A stretch of DNA of 64,000 nucleotides from an uncultured Anaerolineae bacterium (lineage in GTDB: Bacteria; Chloroflexota; Anaerolineae; Anaerolineales; Villigracilaceae), in NCBI GenBank assembly GCA_903822545.1, contig CAIJPN010000013.1, positions 56,007 through 120,006 of the forward strand. The letters run 5' to 3'. Made by a program: the position numbers and the translations under genes. The notes below the pieces were generated by a model. The model saw nothing but the letters and a program-made list of their open reading frames with translations. It was not told where the DNA came from and did no database searches. Positions 17,841 to 26,794 of the stretch are shown here, piece by piece; position 1 is the first letter of the stretch; every line of letters begins with the position of its first letter.

Positions 17841-19130
17841 CTATTCGGCCAGTTTGATCTGGTTTCGGCCTGCTTTTTTGGCCTGGTACAGGGCTTTATC
17901 GGCGGCCAGGCAAATTTCATCGGCAGAACTGCTGATGCGAGATGTCAGACCGCCACTGAAAGTGGCTCCAAAGCTGGTTTGCCCGCACTGATGGCGGATT
18001 TTGGCAAAACTCTCACGGATTTCATTCAAAACCTGCAAGGCCTGTTCTGGCCCGGCCCCTGGCAGGATCACACCAAACTCCTCGCCACCGTAGCGCCCGA
18101 TTACATCTGATGCACGCAAGCGCCGCACCAGCAGATGCGACAGGCTTTTGAGCACCCGGTCACCCACAGCGTGACCATGCTGGTCGTTCACCGCCTTAAA
18201 GTGATCAAGATCGAGCATGGCAAACGAGATTTCACTTTTTTGGCGCTGGGCGCGGCTGATCTCCTTCTCTAACCGGTCTTTTAGGCTGACGTGGTTGAGC
18301 AGGTTGGTCAGCCCATCGCGGTACATCAGGTTGCGGATGGGGCGATAGCGCTCGATGCGCGATGTGACCGCTGAAATAAGATGCGCCGCCTGGATGGGTT
18401 TTACCAGGAAATCATCCCCGCCCAACCCCACCGCTTCGAGCTGCTTTTCGCGGTCTGTTTCAGATGAGAGAAAAACGATCGGGACGCTGAGAAAAGCATC
18501 CATCTGGCGGATGACCCGGGCCAGTTCCAGGCCGGTGTAATCACCCAGGTACATATCCAGCAGGATGACATCCGGGTTAAATTCTTCCAGCGTATTCAGC
18601 ATGACCGCCGGGTCAGTGATGATGGATACCTGCATCCCGGTGCGTTGCAGCGGCAGGGCGTTGGTTTTGGCCTGGATGAGCGAATCATCAATGATTTGCA
18701 CCCGGTATGGTTCAGGGTTTTTACCCAGCACCACCCGGTCGAGCGCATCGATGATCGCGCCGATGTTGACCGGCTTGGAAAAATAAGCCTCGCCACCCGC
18801 CCGCACTGCCTCGATGCGCGCATGAAAATCGTGGCTGCCCGAAATAAAAAAAACCGGCGGCATAACCGGGATAGTGCTGCGCAGGCGAGCGATAACATCG
18901 ATCCCGGCCATATCTCCTTCCGGGAAAATGACATCCATCAACACCACCGCCGGGGCTTCGCGCACGATAGCTTCTTGCAGCGCTTCAATGGTGGTGAATT
19001 CGATCACGCTATAACCAAAATACCCGATCTGGGCAGCCAGCAACCTGACCTGCAACGGGTCATCGTCCACCAGGTAGATCAGGTGGTCGGAGCGGGTATT
19101 CTGTATGGATGGGTTGGATGGGGTAGTCAT
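17841..19130 (-). CDS. REC-REC-GGDEF diguanylate cyclase
   Basis: A 429-residue response regulator with two tandem receiver domains (residues about 15-135, VVLMDVIFPEGD; about 148-265, VILLDMYLGDYTG) and a C-terminal GGDEF domain (about 280-425). The active site reads GRYGGEEFGV and is preceded by RASD, an RxxD inhibitory site, so an active, feedback-inhibited c-di-GMP synthase is predicted. It lies 51 bases downstream of the hybrid histidine kinase, which carries an HPt domain able to phosphorylate it. A double receiver may integrate two inputs. No strong ribosome binding site precedes the ATG. Confidence 0.9.
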   Translation of the reverse strand: MTTPSNPSIQNTRSDHLIYLVDDDPLQVRLLAAQIGYFGYSVIEFTTIEALQEAIVREAPAVVLMDVIFPEGDMAGIDVIARLRSTIPVMPPVFFISGSHDFHARIEAVRAGGEAYFSKPVNIGAIIDALDRVVLGKNPEPYRVQIIDDSLIQAKTNALPLQRTGMQVSIITDPAVMLNTLEEFNPDVILLDMYLGDYTGLELARVIRQMDAFLSVPIVFLSSETDREKQLEAVGLGGDDFLVKPIQAAHLISAVTSRIERYRPIRNLMYRDGLTNLLNHVSLKDRLEKEISRAQRQKSEISFAMLDLDHFKAVNDQHGHAVGDRVLKSLSHLLVRRLRASDVIGRYGGEEFGVILPGAGPEQALQVLNEIRESFAKIRHQCGQTSFGATFSGGLTSRISSSADEICLAADKALYQAKKAGRNQIKLAE

Positions 19131-19181
19131 ATGTTTGTCTTATCTGGCAACAGCAGGAAATGTTTTTTTCTCGAAATCGGC

Positions 19182-21947
19182 TCAGGCCGGGCGCGAGCCG
19201 AATTGTTCACACACATTCAAAAATTCTTCTTCCAGGGCCTGCATATACGGCCCGGCCTGATTTGTGAGGCCTTCCTTACCCATTTTCTCCAACTCAAAGC
19301 AGATTGCGCCCAGGCGTTTGGCTCCCAGGCTGTTGCTGTTGCCCTTAAGCGTGTGTGCGCCCCGGCGCAGTTCATCGGCTTTGGCCTGGGATACCGCTTT
19401 TTGGATGGATTCGATCAGGCCGGGGGTTTCCTGCATGAACAGGTCGAACATTTCCTGCACAAAATCGGGCATGCCTTCTTCTTGCAGTGCGCGCAGATCA
19501 TCCACCACATGCCAATCAAGGCTGGGTATCTGCCCTATTTCTTCGGGCAAAGCTGCCGGGGCGGGGATTGGATTGGGCGCTGCCGGGGCTGCCGCGGATT
19601 CTACAGCCGGTGGCGGGGGAGGCGGCTGGGGCGTGGATTCGGCCGCCGGAGCCTCGATCATAGCTGCCCGGGGCTGGCACCTGCCCAGGGCTTTTGACAA
19701 CGCCCCGATATTAATCGGCTTGCTGAGATAGTCATCCATCCCGGCGGCCAGGCATTTCTCACGATCGCCGGCCATGGCCTCAGCGGTCATGGCGATGATG
19801 CGCGGGCGCTCATGGCGTGCCCACTGCTGGCAAATGCGCCGCGAGGCTTCCAGGCCGTCCATTTCCGGCATTTGCACATCCATCAGCACCACATCATACA
19901 TCTGGCGCGATAATGCTTCCAGCGCCTCCGCCCCGTTCCCGGCCACATCGGCGCGATAGCCCATCTTGTGCAAAATCTGGGTTGCCAACCGCTGGTTAAC
20001 CGGGTGATCTTCAGCCAGCAAGATGCGCAGCGGGTGGGTTTCAGCCATCTTGGAATCGATACCATCGACAAGTTTTTCCACCCGGTGCGGGCGCGCCACT
20101 TCCTGGTGGGCAAAAACTTCCATCAGCACATTATGCAGCTGCGACAGGCGGATGGGCTTATAGAGATACGCCGAGAAGTTGACCTCGTCTGCGACAGGGT
20201 CTTTGCGGCCCAGCGAAGTCAGCATCACCAGCGGCAGTTTTTGCGCATCCAGCTTCTGGCGGATCTCGCGCGCCAGGGTCAGGCCGTCGATTTCGGGCAT
20301 CTGGAAATCCAGCAGGGCGATATCAAATGGCTCGCCTTTTTGCACCCATTCCAGGGCGGTCAGCGGGAATTCTGTTTCGCGCGGGATCATACCCCAGGAA
20401 CGCGTCTGCGTGGTCAGGATGCGCAGGTTGGTGGCGTTATCATCCACGATCAGCACGCGTTTGTTGCGTAGCTGTTCGGGGTTGGTATACAGGTAAGGCC
20501 GCGCTTCTGCCGGGGCCGCCTCGGCGCGGATGGTGAAGTGGAAAGTGCTGCCTTTGCCCACCTCGCTCTCCACCCAGATTGAGCCGCCCATCATCTCGCT
20601 CAAGCGTTTGCTGATTGCCAGCCCCAGCCCGGTGCCGCCATATTTGCGCGTGGTGGATGTATCCACCTGGCTGAACGATTTGAACAGCCGGTCGATACGG
20701 TCTGGCGGGATGCCAATGCCGCTATCTTGCACCGAAAAATGCAGCGTCACCGGAACCCCGGCCCCAGCAGGCGGATGATGCGCCGACTCCAGTGAATCAG
20801 GGTGAACATCCACCGCCACAACCACCTCGCCTTTGGCGGTAAACTTAAGTGCATTACTGAGCAGGTTGAGCAAAATCTGGCGCAAGCGTGTCAGATCGCC
20901 GACAATGGCCTGCGGGACGTTGGTATCGATCATATACGCCAGGTCAACCCCCTTCTCGGCGGCGGGCGCGGCGATCAGCTCCAGCGCGCTCTCAACACAC
21001 TCATAAATATCAAACGGCTGCTCCTCCAACTCGAGCTTGCCCGCCTCGATTTTTGAAAAATCCAGGATGTCGTTGATAATGCCCAGCAGCGCATCGGCGC
21101 TGGAACGGATGGTGTTGGCGTAATCGTGCTGCTCACGGTTCAGTTCGGTATCCAACAACAGGCTGGTCATACCGATGATACCATTCATGGGCGTGCGGAT
21201 TTCGTGGCTCATCATCGCCAGGAAGGCGCTTTTGGCGCGGTTAGCCGATTCGGCTGCATCGCGGGCCTGCAAAAGCTCCTGCTCCACCCGGCGGCGCTCT
21301 TCCAACTCCTGCTGTGAAAGCGCATACAACCGCGAGTTTTCCAGCGCCACCGAAACCAGCGCCGCAAACCGGGTCAGGATATCTTCCTCGGCTTTCCCAA
21401 AGGTGCGGCCCTCTTCAAGATAGATCAGGCCGATCACACCCACCACCTTCATCCCCGATTTGAGCGGCACACAAATCATCGCGCGGATGTCTGCCAGGGT
21501 GGGGTCAATGCGCCGCCCGCTCCAATTGAGATAATCGTTGACCGTGCAAGGCTTGCCAGCCTTCCAAACCTTGCCGCTCAGACCCTCGCCCATGCGCACA
21601 CGCACGCCCACCCGCCCGGCCTGCACGCCAACACCCACCTTCACTTCCATTTCAGTCCCATCAGCCACCAACAGATCGATATAACCGTGCTGTGTCCCCA
21701 CCAGGGCGCTGGCACGCATAATGATCGTTTTCAGAAGCTCATTCAGGTCAAGCTGCCCCATCAGGCCAATCGTCACTTCATGCAGGGCATTCAGGTACTC
21801 GTTGGCATGTTCCAGCTTCTGCAAAATGCGGTAGGTTTCGTCGAACTGCTCCGAAACCAACTGCGCCGTCAGATCGGCAGCCTGGCGCGCTACGCGCACT
21901 TCCGAACGCAGCAAAGCATTCTCTTCAGGGAGTGTCAGCTTCATCAT
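19182..21947 (-). CDS. GAF-type hybrid histidine kinase with two receivers and HPt
   Basis: A 921-residue soluble kinase with no membrane helix. In order it has an N-terminal coiled coil, a GAF sensor domain (residues about 50-205), a second coil, HisKA ([16 protein letters not shown]), HATPase ([23 protein letters not shown] G boxes), receiver 1 ([13 protein letters not shown]), receiver 2 ([13 protein letters not shown]), a proline/alanine-rich linker, and an HPt domain ([13 protein letters not shown]). The stop codon of the hydrogenase protease gene shares one base with this ATG (TGATG), and GGAGG lies upstream, so it is translationally coupled to hydrogenase maturation. This makes it a candidate partner for hydrogen, redox or oxygen sensing, though nothing in the GAF domain proves the ligand. 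Confidence 0.9.
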   Translation of the reverse strand: MMKLTLPEENALLRSEVRVARQAADLTAQLVSEQFDETYRILQKLEHANEYLNALHEVTIGLMGQLDLNELLKTIIMRASALVGTQHGYIDLLVADGTEMEVKVGVGVQAGRVGVRVRMGEGLSGKVWKAGKPCTVNDYLNWSGRRIDPTLADIRAMICVPLKSGMKVVGVIGLIYLEEGRTFGKAEEDILTRFAALVSVALENSRLYALSQQELEERRRVEQELLQARDAAESANRAKSAFLAMMSHEIRTPMNGIIGMTSLLLDTELNREQHDYANTIRSSADALLGIINDILDFSKIEAGKLELEEQPFDIYECVESALELIAAPAAEKGVDLAYMIDTNVPQAIVGDLTRLRQILLNLLSNALKFTAKGEVVVAVDVHPDSLESAHHPPAGAGVPVTLHFSVQDSGIGIPPDRIDRLFKSFSQVDTSTTRKYGGTGLGLAISKRLSEMMGGSIWVESEVGKGSTFHFTIRAEAAPAEARPYLYTNPEQLRNKRVLIVDDNATNLRILTTQTRSWGMIPRETEFPLTALEWVQKGEPFDIALLDFQMPEIDGLTLAREIRQKLDAQKLPLVMLTSLGRKDPVADEVNFSAYLYKPIRLSQLHNVLMEVFAHQEVARPHRVEKLVDGIDSKMAETHPLRILLAEDHPVNQRLATQILHKMGYRADVAGNGAEALEALSRQMYDVVLMDVQMPEMDGLEASRRICQQWARHERPRIIAMTAEAMAGDREKCLAAGMDDYLSKPINIGALSKALGRCQPRAAMIEAPAAESTPQPPPPPPAVESAAAPAAPNPIPAPAALPEEIGQIPSLDWHVVDDLRALQEEGMPDFVQEMFDLFMQETPGLIESIQKAVSQAKADELRRGAHTLKGNSNSLGAKRLGAICFELEKMGKEGLTNQAGPYMQALEEEFLNVCEQFGSRPA

Positions 21948-22378
21948 CACGCCATAACCTCCGCGCCCCGCCCGTGCAGGGCCACCTGCAAACACAGCCC
22001 GGCCACCTCACGCACCACTTGTGGATGACTGGATTCTGCACCGATCACAAAAATTTGGGGGATATCCGGCCCGCCGAGCGCGAAACGCGCCCCCAGCAGG
22101 TACCCCGCTCCCGAACTGTGACCAAACGCTGTGACAGAAGAAAACCCCGCCCCGGCGCTGGCCTCCATTATGAAAGGCTCCCCGGCCCCGAGAACCACAT
22201 CCGCCAAAACCACCCGCTGGCAATCATCCAAAAAACGCAGCAGGTTCAAACCAGCCAGCCCGCCATCGATCAACTCAACTCCCGGCGGCAGCCCGCGCGC
22301 CGATAACTCCGCAAAAACACGCGGCCCCAGGCTGTCACTTTCCACAAATGGGTTACCAAGGCAAATGATTCGATTCAT
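21947..22378 (-). CDS. hupW: Hydrogenase maturation endopeptidase
   Basis: A 143-residue member of the HyaD/HybD/HupW peptidases, which trim the C-terminal tail of the [NiFe] hydrogenase large subunit after the metal is inserted. Family marks are the N-terminal [16 protein letters not shown] segment, the [13 protein letters not shown] segment and the [14 protein letters not shown] strand. I chose the ATG at 22378, preceded by AGGGAGGATTGGATC, because the longer frame is encoded by the dispersed repeat. It follows hupL by 91 bases and overlaps the kinase gene. Its presence agrees with the 13-residue tail after the last histidine of HupL. Confidence 0.88.
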   Translation of the reverse strand: MNRIICLGNPFVESDSLGPRVFAELSARGLPPGVELIDGGLAGLNLLRFLDDCQRVVLADVVLGAGEPFIMEASAGAGFSSVTAFGHSSGAGYLLGARFALGGPDIPQIFVIGAESSHPQVVREVAGLCLQVALHGRGAEVMA

Positions 22379-22389
22379 GATCCAATCCT

Positions 22390-22462
22390 CCCTCATCCCC
22401 AGCCCTTCTCCCGGCGGGAGAAGGGCGTCCCCTCCCCCCGCGGGGGAGGCCCAGGGTGAGGG
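22390..22462. repeat. Dispersed GC-rich palindromic repeat, copy 4
   Basis: CCTCATCCCCAGCCCTTCTC, CCGGCGGGAGAAGGGCG, CCCCTCCCCCCGCGGGGGAG and GCCCAGGGTGAGGGC form two arms with inverted ends. It fills almost the whole hupL-hupW gap and could form a strong RNA hairpin that tunes relative expression of the structural and maturation genes. Confidence 0.75.
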
Positions 22463-22469
22463 CACGAGT

Positions 22470-24002
22470 TTATACCGTCAACCTGTAAGTCATCTTCCCG
22501 CGCTCGAGACTGTGCACCGTGCATACCAGGCAGGCATCAAACGAGCGGATGACATGCCCCACTTCCACCGGGTTCTCCGGGTCGCGGACGGTTGTTCCGA
22601 GCAGCGCCTGCTCCCACGGCCCGCGCACATCCATCGAATCACGCGGCGAGCCATTCCAACTGGTCGGGCTGATGATCTGATAGTGGGTAATCTGCCCGTC
22701 TTCGATTTTGACCCAGTGTCCCAGCGCGCCGCGCGTGGCTTCAGTCAGGCCAAAGCCCTCGCCTGATTCAAGCGCAGCGGGCGGGTTGTAGAAACGGTCA
22801 TTCGGGGAGGCCGCCAGTTCAGCCAGCCAGGTTTTCATGGCCGGGAGCAGGGTCGTTGGGCGAGTCAGGCGTGCCAACTGGCGCACCAGCACATTCGGGC
22901 CGCCCTTTTCCACCAGATCGGTGAAAAGCGGATGCCCGGCAATCACCATCTCGGCCAGCGGGCCGGTTTCGGCGGGCAGGTCGCGGTAACGTGGCGCCTT
23001 GGCCCACGAATAACGCTCACCCTCGTTGCCAGTGGCATACGGATGCGTAACCCCGTCAAAGGGGTGTTTGCCACCCTGGTAACCGTTAAACCACGAGTGC
23101 GCCACATGTTCCGCGATCTGGGCCTGGTCGAATGCCTCGACTTTTGTTCCCGCCGCAAACCCGGCCGGGATCAACTGGCCAGATGCCGCGCTGAGGCTGG
23201 TTTCAGCGGGCAAATCCAGCCCGCCATAGCTGATAAAGTTGCCCCAGCCCCGCCCGACTTTGTCCAGACCAAGCGCACGCGCAACCTGGATAAAAAAGCC
23301 GACTTCGCTGTTGCGCTGGCTGTCGTTTTCATCCAGCCAATTATCCAGGTCTTTCAGGCTCTTCACATCCAGCCAGCGTTCCAGCGTGCAGCCCAGCACA
23401 GCTTTTTGGTACCACTGGTGGTAATTTTCCAGCAAGAAGGCACAGGTCTGGAGGTCGCCCGCTGATGGCATTGAAACCACGCCGCCCGGAACCATAAACG
23501 AAGAGTGCGGCCACTGTCCGCCCAGGATGGCGACCAGCTCCAGGATTTTTTTGCTCTCGCGGATGGTTTCGATGGCTGCGGAGCCTTTCAGCGGGGCATA
23601 GCGCCGGATGGCCTCGTCAAACCAGGGTTGGTCTTTGTAGATCGGGTTGGCAAAGTCAGGGGCAAAGAGCAAAAACCCATGGCGGATATCGCTCTGGATG
23701 TGTTCAGTCATCAGCGCCAGGTTGCGGATGCGGCGGGCGTTATCGGGCACACTGGCAGCCGAGAGCCTGTCCAGGGCGCGGGAGGCCGCCGTCAGGTGGG
23801 CAGTTGAGCAAATCCCGCAGATGCGCGGGGTGATGACCAGTCCATCCATCGCGCCGCGCCCGGCCAGGATGTTCTCGAAGCCGCGATACATCGTCCCGGC
23901 GCTCCACACATCGGCCACTACGCCGTCTTGTACATCCAGTTGCAGTTCCAGGTCGCCTTCCACGCGGTTGAGCGGGATGTTAAGTTTGTGAATTTGGGTC
24001 AT
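22470..24002 (-). CDS. hupL: [NiFe] hydrogenase large subunit, group 2a-like
   Basis: A 510-residue catalytic subunit that holds the Ni-Fe centre. The four ligand cysteines are in RICGIC (Cys62 and Cys65) and CLVCTVH (Cys491 and Cys494). Thirteen residues follow His497, the tail that the neighbouring protease should remove. I chose the ATG at 24002, preceded by AAAGGCCCCAAT, giving MTQIHKLNIPLNRVEGDLEL. It lies 39 bases after the small-subunit gene. Lack of a Tat signal on either subunit argues for a cytosolic, membrane-associated uptake enzyme. Hyp accessory genes are not in the window. Confidence 0.93.
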   Translation of the reverse strand: MTQIHKLNIPLNRVEGDLELQLDVQDGVVADVWSAGTMYRGFENILAGRGAMDGLVITPRICGICSTAHLTAASRALDRLSAASVPDNARRIRNLALMTEHIQSDIRHGFLLFAPDFANPIYKDQPWFDEAIRRYAPLKGSAAIETIRESKKILELVAILGGQWPHSSFMVPGGVVSMPSAGDLQTCAFLLENYHQWYQKAVLGCTLERWLDVKSLKDLDNWLDENDSQRNSEVGFFIQVARALGLDKVGRGWGNFISYGGLDLPAETSLSAASGQLIPAGFAAGTKVEAFDQAQIAEHVAHSWFNGYQGGKHPFDGVTHPYATGNEGERYSWAKAPRYRDLPAETGPLAEMVIAGHPLFTDLVEKGGPNVLVRQLARLTRPTTLLPAMKTWLAELAASPNDRFYNPPAALESGEGFGLTEATRGALGHWVKIEDGQITHYQIISPTSWNGSPRDSMDVRGPWEQALLGTTVRDPENPVEVGHVIRSFDACLVCTVHSLERGKMTYRLTV

Positions 24003-24041
24003 ATTGGGGCCTTTCTTGCGGAGGGTGCGTTGCACTGCGCT

Positions 24042-24980
24042 CTAAATGTTCGTTTTGCGTTCTTTCAGACGCTGCGGAGCCGCGGCGGCTGCCATGCCTT
24101 TGTAGGCCATGTAGTGCGGGCGGCTGATGCCGTTGGGCAAATCGAGCGGGATGCCTTCGATGTTGCGCGTCTCGAAAAACGGGTACGGCTGCGGGAATTC
24201 GGGTTGGGTGCAGCCCAGGCACGGCACACCCACCCTGGTTTTGGAAGAGCGCCTGTTCCAGAGTGTTTTGTTGCAGGGGCTGTTCGCCAGCGGCCCATGA
24301 CAGCCCATATAGAAAAACAGGCAGCCCTTTTCGCCGAAATTTTTCTCTTCCACGCGATATTCGTGGTACTCGTTGCGGGTGCAGCCCTGGTGAACCATCA
24401 TCCCGTACCATTCCAGCGGGCGGTTGAAATCATCCAGCGGCAGTTCAGCGCCGCTGACCAGCGTGGAAAGCGCCGCGCCCAGCACGGTGGGATGACACGG
24501 GCAGCCAGGCAGGTTGATGACCGGTAATCCACCCTGGGATGTGAACCCGGCCCCGAGAAAGCCGCCTTTTTCTGATTTGTGGAATTGCAGCCCGACGGCT
24601 TCGATCTCTCCCTCGCTGCCAATGCCGCCAAAGCTGGCGCAGGTGCCCACGGCCACGACAATTTTCGCAACCCGGGCCAGCGCGGCGGCCCAATCCTTTT
24701 TAGGTTTGCCGTGCATCAAATCATACATCCCTGTGCCACCCGGCCCACGGATGATGGCCCCTTCCACGCACAACACATCCAGCGGCGTTTTGCCGCCCAG
24801 GATGTCATCGAGCACTTGCTGGTGTTTTTTGGGGCTTTCGTTAGAAATGGTGGGATGCCAAAGCACGTTGATATCGAGGAATTGGAATAATTCCACCGCA
24901 TCGGGAGACTCGGCATTCAGGAATGAATGTGTGTCTCCCCCACATCCCCCAGCCTGGAGCCAGTACAGATTAACAGACAT
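24042..24980 (-). CDS. hupS: [NiFe] hydrogenase small subunit, group 2a-like
   Basis: A 312-residue electron-transfer subunit without a Tat signal or C-terminal membrane anchor. The N-terminus WLQAGGCGGDTHSFLNAESP resembles cyanobacterial HupS (recalled), including loss of the second cysteine of the usual CxxC pair, here Asp16. Other cluster cysteines are visible in VGTCASFGG, LPGCPCHP, HQGCTRN, KGCLFFYMGC, NSPCN and VPCLGCTQPEFP. I chose the ATG at 24980 because AAAGGAG lies six bases upstream; the ATG at 24986 abuts that site. It is the first gene of the operon. By analogy with the actinobacterial Huc enzyme, the altered site may hold a 3Fe-4S proximal cluster. Confidence 0.92.
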   Translation of the reverse strand: MSVNLYWLQAGGCGGDTHSFLNAESPDAVELFQFLDINVLWHPTISNESPKKHQQVLDDILGGKTPLDVLCVEGAIIRGPGGTGMYDLMHGKPKKDWAAALARVAKIVVAVGTCASFGGIGSEGEIEAVGLQFHKSEKGGFLGAGFTSQGGLPVINLPGCPCHPTVLGAALSTLVSGAELPLDDFNRPLEWYGMMVHQGCTRNEYHEYRVEEKNFGEKGCLFFYMGCHGPLANSPCNKTLWNRRSSKTRVGVPCLGCTQPEFPQPYPFFETRNIEGIPLDLPNGISRPHYMAYKGMAAAAAPQRLKERKTNI

Positions 24981-25069
24981 GGTCATCTCCTTTGGATCGT
25001 CCTGTCGACATCATCCCCAGTAATGGCCTCCCGACAAGTTCGACCTGCTATTATTTTTTTACATAACCT

Positions 25070-25084
25070 ATAGAATCTATTATA
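25070..25084 (-). promoter_or_regulatory. Putative promoter and small palindrome upstream of hupS
   Basis: A perfect TATAAT box lies at 25084-25079 on the minus strand, about 100 bases upstream of hupS. It runs into an 11-base palindrome, ATAGATTCTAT (25080-25070). The surrounding AT-rich block stands out from the GC-rich neighbourhood. No convincing -35 box at 16-18 bases was found, so an activator or alternative sigma factor is possible. Confidence 0.45.
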
Positions 25085-25199
25085 TAACCACTATATGCGG
25101 CACCAGGCCAATTTTGTAACACAACCTGTAATCATTCCAGCGGGGGTGAGGCCCAGTTATGGTAGCAGCCGTTTTTTGGAATGGTATGGGGCTGATAAA

Positions 25200-25241
25200 C
25201 AAAAAGACAGGGCTGGGGTTCTACTCCCAGCCCTGTCTTTT
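25200..25241. terminator. Bidirectional Rho-independent terminator after purA
   Basis: A long stem (AAAAAGACAGGGCTGGG / CCCAGCCCTGTCTTTTT) with a short loop sits directly after the purA stop. T runs on both sides mean it can stop transcription in both directions. It insulates purA from the hydrogenase promoter. Confidence 0.93.
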
Positions 25242-26534
25242 TTACGATACCACCACAATTTGTTCCCGCTCCGGGCCTACGCTGACCAGCCGCACCGGAA
25301 CCCCGGCCAGTTTGCTGATGGCGTCCAGGTAGGCGCGGGCATTTTTGGGCAGGTCCGCCCATTTGCGGATCTTGCTGACGTCTTCTTTCCAGCCCGGCAT
25401 TTCCTGGTAAACCGGCTGGTATTTTTCCAGGTCCGTGGGGCCAAAGGGGATATCTTCATAGCGCTGGCCTTCTGCAAAATAGGCGGTGCACAATCTGAGG
25501 GTAGAAATCCCCGACAAAATATCCAGTTTGGTGATAACCAGTTCGGTCAGGCCATTGACGCGCACGGCGTAACGCAGCAGTACACCATCCAGCCAGCCCA
25601 CGCGGCGGGCGCGGCCTGTGGTGGTGCCGTATTCGTCCCAGGGATTTTCGCCGGTGCCGCGCAGGCGCAGGGCCAGGTCACCGGTTACTTCGGTGGGGAA
25701 GGGGCCGCTGCCAACGCGCGTCTGGAAAGCTTTGCACACTCCGCTGACGGTGGCGTCGCGGGCAGCGGTGATGCCCAGGCCGAGGCCGGTCAATGTTCCG
25801 GGGGCGGTGGTGTTCGAGGATGTGACAAAAGGATAAGTCCCGTGGTCAATATCCAGCAGCGTACCCTGCGCCCCTTCGGCCAGGACTCTTTTCCCGGCGC
25901 GCAGCGCAGCATCCAGTTCTGATGAAATATCCACGATATACGGGCGGATGATTTCGGCATAGGTGCGGTATTCATCCATAACCTGCATGGGGTTGACGTA
26001 AGGCGCGCCGAGCATGCTTAGTTGTTGGTTGGCCTCGTCAATGTGCAGCCCAATGCGCTCGAGGAAATTGTGCTCGAACATGTCGCCCAGGCGCAGCCCC
26101 GAGCGCCGGGCTTTGTCGGTGTAGGCCGGGCCGATACCACGCCCGGTGGTGCCGATGTTGCCCTTGCCCCGCGCCGATTCCATGGCTTTGTCGAGCGCCT
26201 GGTGGGCAATTGTGATCAGGTGGGCAGCATGTGAAACGCGCAATCGCTCTGGGTTGACTCTTACCCCGGCCTGGTCGAGTGAATACATCTCGTCGAGCAG
26301 CGATTTGGGGTTGACCACCATGCCGTTGCCGAGTACTGCCACAGCGTGTGGGTGGATGATTCCTGATGGGATGAGATGCAGTTTGAAGAGCTGTTTTCCA
26401 ACGGTAACGGAATGGCCGGCATTATCCCCGCCATTGTAACGGGCAACATAATCAGCTTTGGCGGCGAACCAATCGACAATGCGACCTTTGCCTTCGTCGC
26501 CCCACTGGGCGCCAACGATTATTTGGAGTGGCAT
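25242..26534 (-). CDS. purA: Adenylosuccinate synthetase
   Basis: A 430-residue enzyme, the usual family length, that joins IMP and aspartate with GTP to make adenylosuccinate, the first committed step to AMP. The GTP-binding loop QWGDEGKGR and the catalytic Asp and His (GDEGKGR; NNAGHSV-like GGDNAGHSVTVG) are present, as are EGAQGTLLDIDHGTYPFVTS and the C-terminal VSVGPEREQ segment. I chose the ATG at 26534 because AGGAGG lies eight bases upstream. It is flanked by terminators and is a single-gene unit. Confidence 0.98.
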   Translation of the reverse strand: MPLQIIVGAQWGDEGKGRIVDWFAAKADYVARYNGGDNAGHSVTVGKQLFKLHLIPSGIIHPHAVAVLGNGMVVNPKSLLDEMYSLDQAGVRVNPERLRVSHAAHLITIAHQALDKAMESARGKGNIGTTGRGIGPAYTDKARRSGLRLGDMFEHNFLERIGLHIDEANQQLSMLGAPYVNPMQVMDEYRTYAEIIRPYIVDISSELDAALRAGKRVLAEGAQGTLLDIDHGTYPFVTSSNTTAPGTLTGLGLGITAARDATVSGVCKAFQTRVGSGPFPTEVTGDLALRLRGTGENPWDEYGTTTGRARRVGWLDGVLLRYAVRVNGLTELVITKLDILSGISTLRLCTAYFAEGQRYEDIPFGPTDLEKYQPVYQEMPGWKEDVSKIRKWADLPKNARAYLDAISKLAGVPVRLVSVGPEREQIVVVS

Positions 26535-26569
26535 ACCACTAGCCTCCTGACATGATTTCGTGCGCAAAG

Positions 26570-26575
26570 ATTATA
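26570..26575 (-). promoter_or_regulatory. Putative -10 box of purA
   Basis: A perfect TATAAT on the minus strand lies 35 bases upstream of the purA start. The -35 region is weak (TGTAGA-like), so the call rests on the -10 box and position. Confidence 0.4.
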
Positions 26576-26723
26576 AACGACTACAAAGACTTTCTACAGA
26601 TATTCAGGGGGAAATACCAGGCCTTCTTGTTGTTGAGATTTTTATCGCCAGGTTTTTATGATTTCTCACCTGCATCCCATCACTTGGGCGCAAGGGTGGC
26701 ATCCTGGGTCTTTGTTGGTGCAC

Positions 26724-26783
26724 AAAAATAGACAAGGGCCCTGGGGGACCCTTGTCTATTTACTGCTGTGGGCCGGGGCCCAC
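26724..26783 (-). terminator. Terminator after the decaheme cytochrome gene
   Basis: A 13-bp stem (AAATAGACAAGGG / CCCTTGTCTATTT) at 26726-26761 is followed on the minus strand by a T run. A second hairpin (GTGGGCC / GGCCCAC, 26768-26783) lies between it and the cytochrome stop codon. The first stem is also flanked by T on the plus strand and may act in both directions. Confidence 0.88.
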
Positions 26784-26794
26784 TGATTTATTGT

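Noticed and set aside
22470..24980. Assignment of the hydrogenase as a HupUV/HoxBC hydrogen sensor because a kinase follows.
   Set aside because: The small subunit matches group 2a (CxGD/N motif), the large subunit has a cleavable tail and a protease is present, which fit an uptake enzyme; sensors lack the tail as I recall.
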